Origin: JANSWP01 sp041941305
GTDB lineage: Bacteria > Bacteroidota > Bacteroidia > Chitinophagales > Saprospiraceae
Direction of reading: 5' to 3'
Assembly (NCBI GenBank): GCA_041941305.1
Contig: JBGTQJ010000006.1
Span: 62,001-126,000, forward strand
DNA: 64,000 bases
Under the pieces are notes generated by a model. It searched no databases. It saw nothing but the letters and a program-made list of their open reading frames with translations, and was not told where the DNA came from. Shown here in pieces: positions 1 to 8,288 of this stretch. Position 1 is the stretch's first letter. The number at the start of each line of letters is the position of its first letter. A program made the translations under genes and the position numbers.

Positions 1-309
1 TTTGGCAATGCCGTTTTTGTCATAGGTCATATAAGCACAGGCTGCGTTATCAATCAATGTCGTGCCATACTCCTTTGGCTTTTTATTGTAAACATATAGC
101 CCCTGCTCCTCAATTGCCTTTTGACCTTCGATGGTCAAAAACGGTTTGATGTCCTCATAAATTCTTTCCAGCGTATGCAATTCCGCTGTTTCCAGGGGTG
201 CACCATAATCACCTTCCCAACAGCAAGCCCCTTTACAGGCATTGAGGTTACAAAGAAATTGCTCCTGAACAATTTCCTCACTTACAAATATGTCTTGAAT
301 GATGAGCAC
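1..309 (-). CDS. DUF3109 family protein (partial, N-terminal part)
   Basis: Reading the minus strand gives an open frame of about 103 codons that runs off the left edge. It begins with a GTG and contains the run LNACKGACCWEGDYGAPLE, which is the cysteine-rich signature I associate with DUF3109 (a YkgJ-like, probable metal-binding cytosolic family common in Bacteroidota). Further on it reads NAACAYMTYDKNGIAK, also typical of the family. No ATG is available near the start, so the GTG at 309 is the best choice. Function is unknown; the Cys residues suggest metal binding. The C-terminal half lies outside the window. Confidence 0.8.
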   Translation of the reverse strand, partial: MLIIQDIFVSEEIVQEQFLCNLNACKGACCWEGDYGAPLETAELHTLERIYEDIKPFLTIEGQKAIEEQGLYVYNKKPKEYGTTLIDNAACAYMTYDKNGIAK

Positions 310-323
310 TTTTTTAATCTTGG

Positions 324-418
324 GATGCTGTGATACTATGATGTTTCAATGTTTTGATTATTAAATTACCAAATTATATATTTATCAAAACATCGCAGCA
401 TTGTAGTATCGTAACATC
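324..418. repeat. imperfect long inverted repeat in divergent gap
   Basis: Arms 324-357 and 384-418 are complementary over about 34 bases with several mismatches; the inner part (TGTTTTGAT and ATCAAAACA) is perfect. It lies between the divergent DUF3109 gene and the small exported protein. No T-tract follows, so it is not a standard terminator. It belongs to the set of long intergenic hairpins seen all through this window. Confidence 0.7.
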
Positions 419-430
419 AATTCATATTCG

Positions 431-438
431 TACCTTCG
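431..438 (+). promoter_or_regulatory. candidate -7 promoter element
   Basis: TACCTTCG is one base away from the Bacteroidota -7 consensus TAnnTTTG and lies 30 bases before the ATG of the small exported protein. No convincing -33 TTG sits at the usual distance, so this is tentative. Confidence 0.35.
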
Positions 439-468
439 CAATCGTTTAATAAAAAAATCAAAAAATTT

Positions 469-894
469 ATGAGAAGATTATTGTTATTTCTAACCCTAAC
501 CTGTTGTGTGTCAATTGCTATTGGACAAAAGGCTACCAATGTAGAATTGGCTCAAAAGACAACTGAAAAGATGGTTGTCAAATTTGATTTGAACGATGAA
601 CAAACTGCTGAAATGCAAAGAATTCAGGAGCGAAAATACAGAAACCTGACTGAAATTGAAGGTTTGAAAAAGACAGATATTGCGATGTATTTGCAAAAAT
701 TACAGTCCATCGAATATGGAACAGATGGTTCAATCCTAAAGATGTTGACAGAAGCACAGACAGCGGTTTTCAATAAAGAGAGGATGGAAAGAAGAAAAGC
801 CAAAGCGGCATTTCAACAAAAAATGAAAAAAGAAGGTGTTTCTGCCAGTGAAATAGAACAAAAATATTGGGAAGAGCGATTGGCAGAATATTAA
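469..894 (+). CDS. small exported protein, helical, unknown function
   Basis: The 141-aa product starts with a clear signal peptide (MRRLLLFLTLTCCVSIAIG, cleavage near residue 20). The mature part is about 120 residues, rich in Glu, Lys and Gln, with no Cys, and is predicted helical. The pattern of a short signal peptide and an amphipathic helical body with DEQTAEMQRI resembles the Spy/LTXXQ-like or Bacteroidota 'DUF4168-like' small periplasmic proteins, but I cannot assign a family. It stands alone and ends in a strong bidirectional terminator shared with the convergent deaminase gene. Confidence 0.7.
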   Translation: MRRLLLFLTLTCCVSIAIGQKATNVELAQKTTEKMVVKFDLNDEQTAEMQRIQERKYRNLTEIEGLKKTDIAMYLQKLQSIEYGTDGSILKMLTEAQTAVFNKERMERRKAKAAFQQKMKKEGVSASEIEQKYWEERLAEY

Positions 895-914
895 CTTCAT
901 GTATGTTTAGAGAT

Positions 915-952
915 AAAAAATCAGCTCCGGGGTACTCCGGAGCTGATTTTTT
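915..952. terminator. bidirectional intrinsic terminator
   Basis: A perfect 16-bp stem with A-rich start and T-rich end: arms 915-930 and 937-952, loop GGTACT. It separates two convergent genes and has a T-tract on both strands, so it can stop transcription from both sides. The deaminase stop codon (TAA read on the minus strand at 953-951) overlaps its right end. Confidence 0.92.
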
Positions 953-1898
953 ATTGGATCAAATCCCCGAACCTTTGATTGAAACCTCGAATGCCCTGTA
1001 ACCCCCCTGTATGTATGAACATAATCGTAGTCCCCTTTTTAAAATGACCCTGCCTAATTAAATCAAAAACTCCGTAAAACAATTTTCCAGTATAAATGGG
1101 ATCCAGCGGAATATCAAATTCACTTTTGAAGTTATTAATAAATGCTACCAATTCAGGATTGAATTTGGCATATCCGCCAAAGTGATAATCATTGCATATT
1201 TGCCAGTTGGTGAGCAGGTGAGCATGGCAGTTTTTTAAAAGTGTCGATACTTCGTTTTGTATGAAATCGCCTTTTAAAACTGAGAATCCGATCACCTTTT
1301 TTTCATTGTTTAATGCGGAAATGATACCTGAAACAGTGCCTCCTGTACCACAAGCCACACAGAAATAATCCGGCAATGGAGTTATTTGGGTACTTATTTC
1401 AGTAATAATTTCTTCACATCCTTTCAATGCCAGGCAGTTTGTACCCCCTTCTGGTACCAGGTAAAAATCGCCAAACTTGGAACTTAAGTTTTCGATAAAA
1501 GCAGGTTCATTTTTCTTGCGGAAAGTTCTTCTTTCGATAAAATGTAATTCCATTCCACAGGCTTTGGCAAAGGAAAGTGTTGGATTAAGAGGCAATACCT
1601 TTTCGCCTCTAATGATGCCAATGGTTTTGAAATGGAATGTTTTACCTGCAGCAGCTACTGCGGCGATGTGATTGGAGAAGGCACCTCCAAAAGTCAGGAG
1701 TTGACCATCCCCATTTTCTTTCGCATGGATAAGGTTGTACTTTAGTTTTCGCCATTTATTTCCAGAAATGTCGGGATGAAGCAGGTCATCTCTTTTTACC
1801 AATAACCGAATACCAAAACGGGAAAGCAATTCGTTTTGAAGTTCCTGAACGGGGCTTGGTGCCTGATTTGACATATCCGTTAAAATACTGATTTTCAT
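951..1898 (-). CDS. ACC deaminase / D-cysteine desulfhydrase family PLP enzyme
   Basis: A cytosolic fold-type II pyridoxal-phosphate enzyme of the 1-aminocyclopropane-1-carboxylate deaminase / D-cysteine desulfhydrase family. Visible motifs are SGNKWRKLKYNL, whose first Lys is the expected PLP Schiff-base residue, GGAFSNHIAAVAAAG, and the glycine-rich phosphate loop CGTGGTVSGI. Which substrate it uses cannot be told from the sequence; in Bacteroidota such genes are usually annotated only to family level. The start at 1898 (MKISILTDM) gives 315 aa, near the usual ~300-330; the frame stays open to a GTG at 2009, but that extension reads as a nonsense hydrophobic leader and lies upstream of a plausible promoter (CAAAACTTA at 1955-1963, minus strand). 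A start at 1874 is also possible. Confidence 0.85.
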   Translation of the reverse strand: MKISILTDMSNQAPSPVQELQNELLSRFGIRLLVKRDDLLHPDISGNKWRKLKYNLIHAKENGDGQLLTFGGAFSNHIAAVAAAGKTFHFKTIGIIRGEKVLPLNPTLSFAKACGMELHFIERRTFRKKNEPAFIENLSSKFGDFYLVPEGGTNCLALKGCEEIITEISTQITPLPDYFCVACGTGGTVSGIISALNNEKKVIGFSVLKGDFIQNEVSTLLKNCHAHLLTNWQICNDYHFGGYAKFNPELVAFINNFKSEFDIPLDPIYTGKLFYGVFDLIRQGHFKKGTTIMFIHTGGLQGIRGFNQRFGDLIQ

Positions 1899-2068
1899 GA
1901 ATTTAGTGAACATTGGCATTAAACTTGCCGTTAATGTGTAATAGGTTTTGAAAGCAAAACTTAGCGCTATTGAAAACCCAAATGAGTAAAAACAAAACGC
2001 TTCACACACCTAAGCAAAACGCCCAATGAGTTATCAATTTTTTCTCACTCATAAAATCCCCCTGGGTT

Positions 2069-2182
2069 ATGAAAAAGCAAACAGTCAAAAAAACAATTAA
2101 AACAGTGAAACAAACAAACACTAGCATTAAAACCAAATTGAAAGGAAAAGGAAATGATGGCGGTTATATTTGGGTCGTCTGA
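2069..2182 (+). CDS. possible short peptide gene (37 aa), RiPP-like or regulatory
   Basis: An ATG-started frame of 37 codons encodes a Lys/Thr-rich basic N-terminal part followed by a distinct C-terminal tail GKGNDGGYIWVV. It is followed after about 45 bases by an intrinsic-type terminator (2226-2263), which suggests a transcribed unit. The split between a basic leader and a Gly-Gly aromatic tail recalls ribosomal peptide precursors, but no maturation enzyme is nearby. It could also be chance: 37 codons is short and no homologue is known to me. Confidence 0.4.
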   Translation: MKKQTVKKTIKTVKQTNTSIKTKLKGKGNDGGYIWVV

Positions 2183-2225
2183 TTTCCGGAACAAACATCA
2201 TTAAGAATTTGAATTCCTCCACATT

Positions 2226-2263
2226 AAAGTCAGGGCTTGGTAAATTACTGAGTCCTGATTTTT
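2226..2263 (+). terminator. intrinsic-type terminator
   Basis: AAAGTCAGGGCT at 2226-2237 pairs with AGTCCTGATTTTT at 2251-2263 (two G-U pairs), loop about 13 bases, ending in a T-tract. It follows the 37-aa candidate ORF and precedes the ompA-like gene. Confidence 0.65.
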
Positions 2264-2290
2264 ATTTTACCGCTTCTTTGATCATCAAAA

Positions 2291-2326
2291 ATCAAATTCA
2301 AGTGCATTATTGTACTTGAATTTGAT
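2291..2326. repeat. intergenic hairpin
   Basis: Arms 2291-2306 and 2311-2326 form a 16-bp stem (one G-U) with a 4-base loop. It sits upstream of the ompA-like promoter and has no T-tract of its own. Confidence 0.7.
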
Positions 2327-2432
2327 GCTCAATCTTAAACTTTCTTATTACTTTCTAACATTTACATTTCAAAGCCAGTTAAGTAAAAAATAACTATCTA
2401 ATGTGTTGCTATTAAATTAATAAAGCATTTTT

Positions 2433-2440
2433 TACCTTTG
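2433..2440 (+). promoter_or_regulatory. Bacteroidota promoter -7 element (TACCTTTG)
   Basis: TACCTTTG is a perfect match to TAnnTTTG. A TTG at 2406-2408 is a possible -33 element, slightly far away. It would give a 5' leader of about 105 bases before the OmpA lipoprotein start at 2552. Confidence 0.6.
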
Positions 2441-2551
2441 TCCGCTGAACAAAACCGCCAATCTGAACATAGTTGTTTAGATAAGGAGTTTTGTCATTAA
2501 ATTTGGCTGAACTCACTTTGGCACCTAAATATTGTTAAACTTTTAAATTTA

Positions 2552-3328
2552 ATGAGCATGCACTTTACATTGAGATTGCTATTTTTTTGCTCTGTTATTG
2601 CACTAGTCCTTCCTTCTTGTGTTTCAAAGAAAAAATTCGATGAATTATTAGCTGAGAAAGGAGCTATTGCTGAATCATTAGCGGAAAGCCAAGCAAAAGT
2701 TCAAATGCTCGAGGAAAAAATCGCTCAACTCGAATCTGATATGGAAGCTCAGAAAAAAGAGTTGGAAGGCAAAATTGCCAGCATGCAAAGCGACCTCGAT
2801 GCTGCAAACGCAGCGACTGCTGCTGCAAAAGCGGAAGCAGCTGCCAAAGAAGCTGAATTAGCTTCCTTGAAAAAGAATATCCAGGATGCCTTTGCCATTC
2901 CTGGTGATATGACCGTTTCCGAATCCAATGGTGACCTGGTCGTTACTTTGTCTTCTCCTGTGAACTACAAAAGTGGTTCTACTCGATTGAGCAAAGATGC
3001 CAGAGCTGCTGTTGACAATCTAGCGGAAACTTTAAAAAACAATCCAAACATGAAAATCCTTGTAGAGGGTCATACTGATGATGACGCTCTTATTGAAGGC
3101 GCTGCTTACAGTGACAACTGGGATTTGAGTGTAGCTCGTGCCATGAAAGTGGTTCGACGTTTGGTAAAAGCTGGTGTTGATCCTGGTCAATTGTCAGTTG
3201 CAGGTAAAGGAGAACATGCTCCTGCTGCTTCTAATGATACTGATGATGGAAAAGCACAAAACCGTCGCACCGAAGTGAAACCGAGTGCCAAAACCGGTAC
3301 TTTGTACAACTTGGGTGGTGGTAAGTAA
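2552..3328 (+). CDS. OmpA-family peptidoglycan-binding lipoprotein
   Basis: The 258-aa protein has a lipoprotein signal (VIALVLPSC, lipidated Cys at about residue 23), an Ala/Glu/Lys-rich coiled coil at about 30-112, and a C-terminal OmpA/Pal domain at about 135-245 with VEGHTDDD, WDLSVARAM and the terminal QNRRTEV motif that contacts peptidoglycan. It is therefore expected in the outer membrane, tethering it to the cell wall. The order lipobox, coiled coil and OmpA domain is the usual design of Bacteroidota OmpA lipoproteins. The start could also be the second Met (residue 3). Confidence 0.9.
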   Translation: MSMHFTLRLLFFCSVIALVLPSCVSKKKFDELLAEKGAIAESLAESQAKVQMLEEKIAQLESDMEAQKKELEGKIASMQSDLDAANAATAAAKAEAAAKEAELASLKKNIQDAFAIPGDMTVSESNGDLVVTLSSPVNYKSGSTRLSKDARAAVDNLAETLKNNPNMKILVEGHTDDDALIEGAAYSDNWDLSVARAMKVVRRLVKAGVDPGQLSVAGKGEHAPAASNDTDDGKAQNRRTEVKPSAKTGTLYNLGGGK

Positions 3329-3405
3329 TTCAGTAAGCAGCAAGCAGTGAGCAGTTTTGCTACAATCTGCCGGAAGTTTGTTGCACTAAATTTTGCTTCC
3401 AAAAT

Positions 3406-3442
3406 AAAAATCCGACAAGAGGTATTCTTGCCGGATTTTTTT
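3406..3442 (+). terminator. intrinsic terminator after the OmpA lipoprotein gene
   Basis: AAAAATCCGACAAG (3406-3419) pairs with CTTGCCGGATTTTT (3427-3440) with one G-U; loop AGGTATT; a run of seven T ends it. Confidence 0.88.
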
Positions 3443-3453
3443 ATGCCATAAAT

Positions 3454-3479
3454 AAAGCCCTCCGCAAGCGAAGGGCTTT
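3454..3479 (-). terminator. intrinsic terminator for the acyl-CoA dehydrogenase gene
   Basis: AAAGCCCT (3454-3461) and AGGGCTTT (3472-3479) form an 8-bp stem. Read on the minus strand it is followed by TTTATTTAT and lies 24 bases past the stop of the dehydrogenase gene. Confidence 0.75.
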
Positions 3480-3502
3480 CTCAAATTAGCAACGTAAGAA
3501 AC

Positions 3503-5290
3503 TTAAAAACAATATTCGTTTGCGTCTATCAGCGCTTGTGCAATTTTACGTCGTGCAACTTTTACATTGGTTGGCGTATATCGCGTAAATCGCCGTAAAC
3601 CTGATAGCATTCCTTTCAATAAATCACCTTCTGCAAAAGAAACCAGTGCATCAGAAGCAAACTTTTGAATCCGCGCAGTGGCATCTGTGAAATAAGTCCG
3701 AAGAATGGCTTCGTACAATTCCTGATCTTGCAACTTGTCAATTTTTTCAGCCAACTTCTCAACCCTCAAAAGCAAAGATTCTGCATTAAAGGTATGGATC
3801 ATGATGTCTGCTACATTCATCAAAATCTCCTGTTCCTCTTTCAAATTCAGCTTCCCTTCCATTTGCATTTTGACTGCAGATCCCGCAACCATCAAAATGA
3901 TCTTCTTAAAATCCTTCAATGCTTTTTTCTCTTCACCATACAATCCTTCTGGAATTGAATCTGATGGTACAGATGCCAATTCACTTTGCACCGCCATTGC
4001 AGGGCTTATAAAATCAAATGAGCCACTCATGGCTCTTTTCATCAGCATACTTACCGTCAGTATGCGATTGATTTCATTTGTCCCTTCATAAATCCTGCCA
4101 ATCCGGGAATCCCGATACGCTCTGGCAGCTGGATACTCTTCTGAAAAACCATAACCGCCGTGTATTTGAACCATTTCATCGATTACATAATCAGCTATTT
4201 CTGAACCGTCCACTTTTATCATCGCACATTCGATGGCATATTCTTCGGCAGCTTCCAAAATTGACGCTGTAAAACTTTTTCCAGCCTTCTGTAAAGCCTC
4301 TTTCTTTTCCTGCATCAAATTGGATACTCGATAGCAGGCAGACTCACAGACGAAGGTTCTGATGGCTTGCTCCGCCAATTTATATTGAATAGCACCAAAG
4401 CTGGAGATGGGTACTTTGAACTGAATGCGGTCATTGGCATATTTTACAGAGGTGGTAATGCAGCCTTTGGCACCCCCCATTGACATCAATCCCAACTTAT
4501 AACGACCTACATTTAATATATTGAAAGCAATGAGATGTCCCTTACCAATTTCTCCAAGGACGTTTTCAACAGGGACTTTTACATTTTCTAAAAAAACCTG
4601 ACGAGTAGAAGAACCCTTAATACCCAACTTCTTTTCCTCTGCCCCCAAAGACAAACCTGGTGTTCCTTTTTCTACAATAAACCCCGTGAATTTTTCACCA
4701 TCTATTTTAGCAAAAACGATAAAGACATCAGCAAAGCCAGCATTGGAAATCCACATTTTCTGACCATTCAAAATGTAGTGTTTTCCATCTTCTGAGAGAT
4801 CCGCACGCGTTTTGGCGGCAAGTGCATCAGAACCAGAGCTTGGTTCTGTTAAACAATAAGACGCTTTTAGTTCTCCTACAGCCAAACCCGGAAGGTATTT
4901 ATGTTTTTGTGCTTCTGTTCCAAAGTAAAGGATAGGAAGGGTGCCGATTCCGATATGGGCAGCATAAGTAGTGGTGAACCCACCAGGAATTTTACCCAAT
5001 TCTTCTCCTAAAACGGAGTTGGTATTGGTATCCAATGGCATCCCACCATATTGTTCAGGTATATGAGAGCCAAGTATACCAAGTTCTCCAGCATGTTCCA
5101 AAATGCCCACCTGGCTTTCGAGTTTTCCTCCTTCATCGCCAACTTGCTGAACAAAATCCTGTGTCATTTGGCGAATCATTTGCTGTTCTTCATTCAATTC
5201 TTCAGGAATAAAAGTATCCTCAGGGCGTGCGTCTTTCACCACAAACTCCCCGCCTCTTAGTACCGCTTTTTTAATTAATGTATCCGTCAT
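3503..5290 (-). CDS. long-chain acyl-CoA dehydrogenase (FAD)
   Basis: A 595-aa flavoprotein of the very-long-chain/ACAD9 type, which removes two hydrogens from fatty acyl-CoA in beta-oxidation. Visible family motifs include YCLTEPSSGSDALAAKTRA (FAD/substrate region), KMWISNAGFADVFIV, and GGYGFSEEYPAARAYRDSRI followed by YEGTNEINRI, where the Glu is the expected catalytic base. The extra C-terminal ~150 residues beyond the core are normal for this long form. The ATG at 5290 starts the conserved MTDTLIKKAVLRGGEF; a longer GTG-started frame to 5395 crosses a large hairpin and is rejected. Single gene, divergent from the HtrA protease. Confidence 0.93.
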   Translation of the reverse strand: MTDTLIKKAVLRGGEFVVKDARPEDTFIPEELNEEQQMIRQMTQDFVQQVGDEGGKLESQVGILEHAGELGILGSHIPEQYGGMPLDTNTNSVLGEELGKIPGGFTTTYAAHIGIGTLPILYFGTEAQKHKYLPGLAVGELKASYCLTEPSSGSDALAAKTRADLSEDGKHYILNGQKMWISNAGFADVFIVFAKIDGEKFTGFIVEKGTPGLSLGAEEKKLGIKGSSTRQVFLENVKVPVENVLGEIGKGHLIAFNILNVGRYKLGLMSMGGAKGCITTSVKYANDRIQFKVPISSFGAIQYKLAEQAIRTFVCESACYRVSNLMQEKKEALQKAGKSFTASILEAAEEYAIECAMIKVDGSEIADYVIDEMVQIHGGYGFSEEYPAARAYRDSRIGRIYEGTNEINRILTVSMLMKRAMSGSFDFISPAMAVQSELASVPSDSIPEGLYGEEKKALKDFKKIILMVAGSAVKMQMEGKLNLKEEQEILMNVADIMIHTFNAESLLLRVEKLAEKIDKLQDQELYEAILRTYFTDATARIQKFASDALVSFAEGDLLKGMLSGLRRFTRYTPTNVKVARRKIAQALIDANEYCF

Positions 5291-5334
5291 TTCAAAAAAT
5301 TGTGGTTCTCTGAAAAATTGGGTGATTTGAGCAA

Positions 5335-5388
5335 AACAAAAAGGAAAATCAAGGCTTCTTTTAGCAACTTTTGATTTTCCTTTTTGTT
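5335..5388. repeat. 18-bp perfect inverted repeat upstream of the dehydrogenase gene
   Basis: Arms 5335-5352 and 5371-5388 are perfectly complementary over 18 bases with an 18-base loop. It lies in the 5' leader of the dehydrogenase gene, so it may be a leader hairpin or one of the intergenic hairpins of unknown role that fill this window. Confidence 0.8.
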
Positions 5389-5433
5389 TGAACACCCAAA
5401 TTGACAGGAGAAATTATTTATGATTATAAAGTA

Positions 5434-5514
5434 TTAGCGAAAATTCGCAGACAAGATAAGGGTATTCTATCGCTTTGTAAAGATAAAAGCGGACATTTTA
5501 GCGAAAATTCGCTA
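5434..5514. promoter_or_regulatory. repeated palindromic operator-like site
   Basis: The 18-mer TTAGCGAAAATTCGCTAA (5498-5514 region) is an 8-bp inverted repeat around AA, and its left part TTAGCGAAAATTCGC occurs again at 5434-5448. The two copies are about 63 bases apart, that is six helix turns, between the divergent dehydrogenase and protease genes. Between them is TAAAGATA (5478-5485), a near-consensus minus-strand -7 element. The arrangement looks like a repressor site for the fatty-acid gene; no matching regulator gene is in the window. Confidence 0.5.
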
Positions 5515-5667
5515 AATAATATTTGGGTTTGGTTAATTTCTTCAAAATGTTACACCTAATACTTGCCAACTATCAAAAAAAAAGTTGTCTTTTGTATTAG
5601 TTCCAAATACGATTAGGTACAATATTTTCGTATTTATCTGACCTTCAATCAAACAAACAATATCATT

Positions 5668-6774
5668 ATGAAAAAAACAGGTTTTGTCATAGCCCTCACA
5701 CTTATTATTAATGCTGCTTTCACATTTTTTCTTTTTCAACAATTTAAAAACTCCCAAATAGCTCAAATCGAAGAACCTCCAACAGCCAAACTGGTTAATT
5801 ATGAACCAGATTTCGTCAACACAAAGCCTGTTTACGAAGCCAATGCTCCTGAGGATTTTGTAACTGTATCTGCCAGGGTGATGCCTGCGGTGGTTAATAT
5901 TACTGCCAGGTCTAGTAGTAGTCGTTTTCCTATCTCAGGCGGATCAGGTGTCATTATTTCCCCTGATGGATTCATCATAACCAATAATCACGTCATCGAA
6001 GGTGGTGGCAGACTAGAAGTGACACTTAGTAATAATCGCAGTTATGATGCTAAAATACTTGGCGTGGATCCTACAACGGATTTGGCATTGCTGAAAATTC
6101 GAGCGAGAGATTTGCCTACTGTTGATTATGCTGATTCAGATAAGGTGAGCGTTGGTCAATGGGTCATGGCAGTTGGTAATCCTTTTAATCTTGCCTCCAC
6201 TGTGACTGCCGGAATAGTTAGTGCGAAAGGTCGAAACATCAATATTCTTTCTGGATCTTATTCCATAGAGTCATTTATCCAGACAGATGCGGTCGTCAAC
6301 CCTGGAAACAGTGGTGGGGCTTTGGTCAATACCAATGGAGATTTGATTGGAATAAATACGGCGATCATTAGTGAATCTGGAGGATATGAAGGATATTCTT
6401 TTGCAATTCCTTCCAATTTAGTAAAGAAAGTTATTGAAGATTTGATGGAATTTGGAGAAGTAAAGCGTGCCATTTTAGGCGTGAATATTCGAGATATTAA
6501 TGATGATTTGGCAGAAGATTTATTACTGCCTGAAGTAGAGGGCGTCTATGTAGAAAGAGTTCAGGTAGGAAGTAGTGCCGAATCAGCCGGTTTAAGACCC
6601 AGAGATGTAATTGTAGGGATCAATGGTGTGAAAACCACGTCTGTTCCAGAATTGCAAGAACAAGTTGCCTTGTACCGACCAGGCGAATCTGTGGTTTTGG
6701 ATATTTATAGAAGTGGTAAAAAAATCAGGAAGTATGATGTAGAATTAAAGTCTTTAAATCGATCCGGGAATTAA
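5668..6774 (+). CDS. HtrA/DegQ-type serine protease with one PDZ domain
   Basis: A 368-aa periplasmic protease with an N-terminal membrane anchor or signal (residues 6-24). The trypsin-like domain carries the triad: His108 in TNNHVIEGG, Asp138 in DPTTDLALLKI and Ser215 in NPGNSGGALVN. One PDZ domain follows at about 275-360 (GVYVERVQVGSSAESAGLRP). A single PDZ makes it DegS/DegQ-short like rather than the two-PDZ DegP. Expected role is envelope protein quality control. It is a single gene; a possible -7 element TATTTTCG is at 5623-5630. Confidence 0.93.
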   Translation: MKKTGFVIALTLIINAAFTFFLFQQFKNSQIAQIEEPPTAKLVNYEPDFVNTKPVYEANAPEDFVTVSARVMPAVVNITARSSSSRFPISGGSGVIISPDGFIITNNHVIEGGGRLEVTLSNNRSYDAKILGVDPTTDLALLKIRARDLPTVDYADSDKVSVGQWVMAVGNPFNLASTVTAGIVSAKGRNINILSGSYSIESFIQTDAVVNPGNSGGALVNTNGDLIGINTAIISESGGYEGYSFAIPSNLVKKVIEDLMEFGEVKRAILGVNIRDINDDLAEDLLLPEVEGVYVERVQVGSSAESAGLRPRDVIVGINGVKTTSVPELQEQVALYRPGESVVLDIYRSGKKIRKYDVELKSLNRSGN

Positions 6775-6842
6775 TCGAATAGGTTTTTCTACTAATAAAT
6801 AACATTAGTCATCTCAATTTTTTGGCAATAAAACACTTGCGA

Positions 6843-8192
6843 TTATTTCCCGGGCTCTCCCATATCAAAGGTGTCCAAAAACCCTGTGTGGAAATCTCCA
6901 TTTCTGAAATTCTCATCCTGCATGAGTTTTTGATGGAAAGGGACAGTTGTTTTGATGCCCTCCACGATAAATTCATCCAAGGCCCGCTCCATTTTGGTAA
7001 TACATTCTTCTCTGGTCTGGGCTCTGCAAATCAATTTGGCGATCATTGAGTCGTAATACGGTGGAATGAGATAGCCTGCATAAACATGGGTATCTACGCG
7101 AACACCATGCCCTTTTGGACTATGGAAGGAGGTGATTTTTCCAGGACTTGGGCGAAAATTATTGTAAGGATCCTCTGCATTGATCCTGCACTCTATAGCA
7201 TGCATTGAGGGATAATAATTATCCCCTGAGATTGGGATACCTGCGGCTATTTTAATTTGTTCTTTTATAAGGTCATGATCAACAACTTCCTCTGTAACAG
7301 GATGTTCTACCTGTATCCGGGTGTTCATTTCCATGAAATAAAAGTTTTGGTATTTATCTACCAAAAATTCAACGGTGCCTACACCCTCATATTTGATACA
7401 TTCTCCAGCAAGAATGGCAGCCTTCCCCATTTTCTCTCTTGTTTCTTCCGAAATAAATGGAGATGGACTTTCCTCCAGCAATTTTTGATGACGGCGCTGA
7501 ATAGAACACTCTCTTTCTGATAAATGACAAACGCGCCCAAATTGGTCACCTGCTATCTGGAACTCAATATGTCTGGGTTCTTCAATGAATTTTTCGATAT
7601 AAACCGCGTCATTGCCAAAAGAAGCTTTGGCTTCATTTCGAGCCATATTCCATTGGGTTTCAAAATCATCTTCTTCCCAAACGATACGCATACCTTTTCC
7701 ACCACCTCCGGCAGTTGCTTTCAAAATCACAGGATAGCCGATTTCTTTGGCAATTTTCTTGCCCTCCTTGATCGTTTCTACTAAACCATCAGATCCTGGG
7801 ACTACAGGTACGCCAGCTTCAACCATCGTATCCTTTGCAGTAATTTTATCTCCCATTTTTCGAATCTGCTCTGGAGTAGGACCTATAAATTTAATCCCAT
7901 ATTCTGCACAGACTTCCGCAAAATCTGCGTTTTCAGCCAAAAAACCATAGCCTGGATGAATCGCATCTGCATTGGTGATTTCTGCAGCAGCCATGATTTT
8001 AGGGATGCTTAAATAAGATTCAGCTGAGGATGGAGGACCTATACAAACTGCTTCGTCGGCAAAGCGTACATGTAAGCTATCCCGATCGGCAGTAGAAAAA
8101 ACGGCAACAGTTTTGATGCCCATTTCGCGGCAAGTCCGTATGATACGGAGAGAAATTTCGCCACGATTTGCTATTAGAACTTTTTTGAACAT
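6843..8192 (-). CDS. accC: acetyl-CoA carboxylase, biotin carboxylase subunit
   Basis: The 449-aa product is the ATP-grasp enzyme that carboxylates biotin on AccB, the first half-reaction of malonyl-CoA synthesis. It begins MFKKVLIANRGEISLRIIRT, and contains the glycine-rich ATP loop KATAGGGGKGMRIV, the RRHQKLLEE segment, MEMNTRIQVEHPVTE (metal and bicarbonate site) and ECRINAEDP. Length matches the family. It lies 96 bases after accB in the same direction, and that gap is filled by a low-complexity inverted repeat. Confidence 0.97.
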   Translation of the reverse strand: MFKKVLIANRGEISLRIIRTCREMGIKTVAVFSTADRDSLHVRFADEAVCIGPPSSAESYLSIPKIMAAAEITNADAIHPGYGFLAENADFAEVCAEYGIKFIGPTPEQIRKMGDKITAKDTMVEAGVPVVPGSDGLVETIKEGKKIAKEIGYPVILKATAGGGGKGMRIVWEEDDFETQWNMARNEAKASFGNDAVYIEKFIEEPRHIEFQIAGDQFGRVCHLSERECSIQRRHQKLLEESPSPFISEETREKMGKAAILAGECIKYEGVGTVEFLVDKYQNFYFMEMNTRIQVEHPVTEEVVDHDLIKEQIKIAAGIPISGDNYYPSMHAIECRINAEDPYNNFRPSPGKITSFHSPKGHGVRVDTHVYAGYLIPPYYDSMIAKLICRAQTREECITKMERALDEFIVEGIKTTVPFHQKLMQDENFRNGDFHTGFLDTFDMGEPGK

Positions 8193-8199
8193 TTTTTTT

Positions 8200-8286
8200 C
8201 AGTAGGCAGTGAGTAGTAGGCAGTGGACAGTGGGCAGTAGGCAGCAATTATTTTCTGCTGACTACAAACTGGCAACTGCATACTGA
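8200..8286. repeat. low-complexity inverted repeat between accB and accC
   Basis: One side is built of degenerate CAGTAGG/CAGTGAG units and the other of their complements (CTGACTAC, CTGCATACTG). The arms pair imperfectly across the whole accB-accC gap. Having such a hairpin inside an operon is unusual and may lower downstream expression. Confidence 0.65.
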
Positions 8287-8288
8287 AA

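Noticed and set aside
951..2009. Longer N-terminus for the deaminase
   Set aside because: The GTG start at 2009 adds an odd hydrophobic stretch and lies upstream of a likely promoter; the ATG at 1898 fits the family length.
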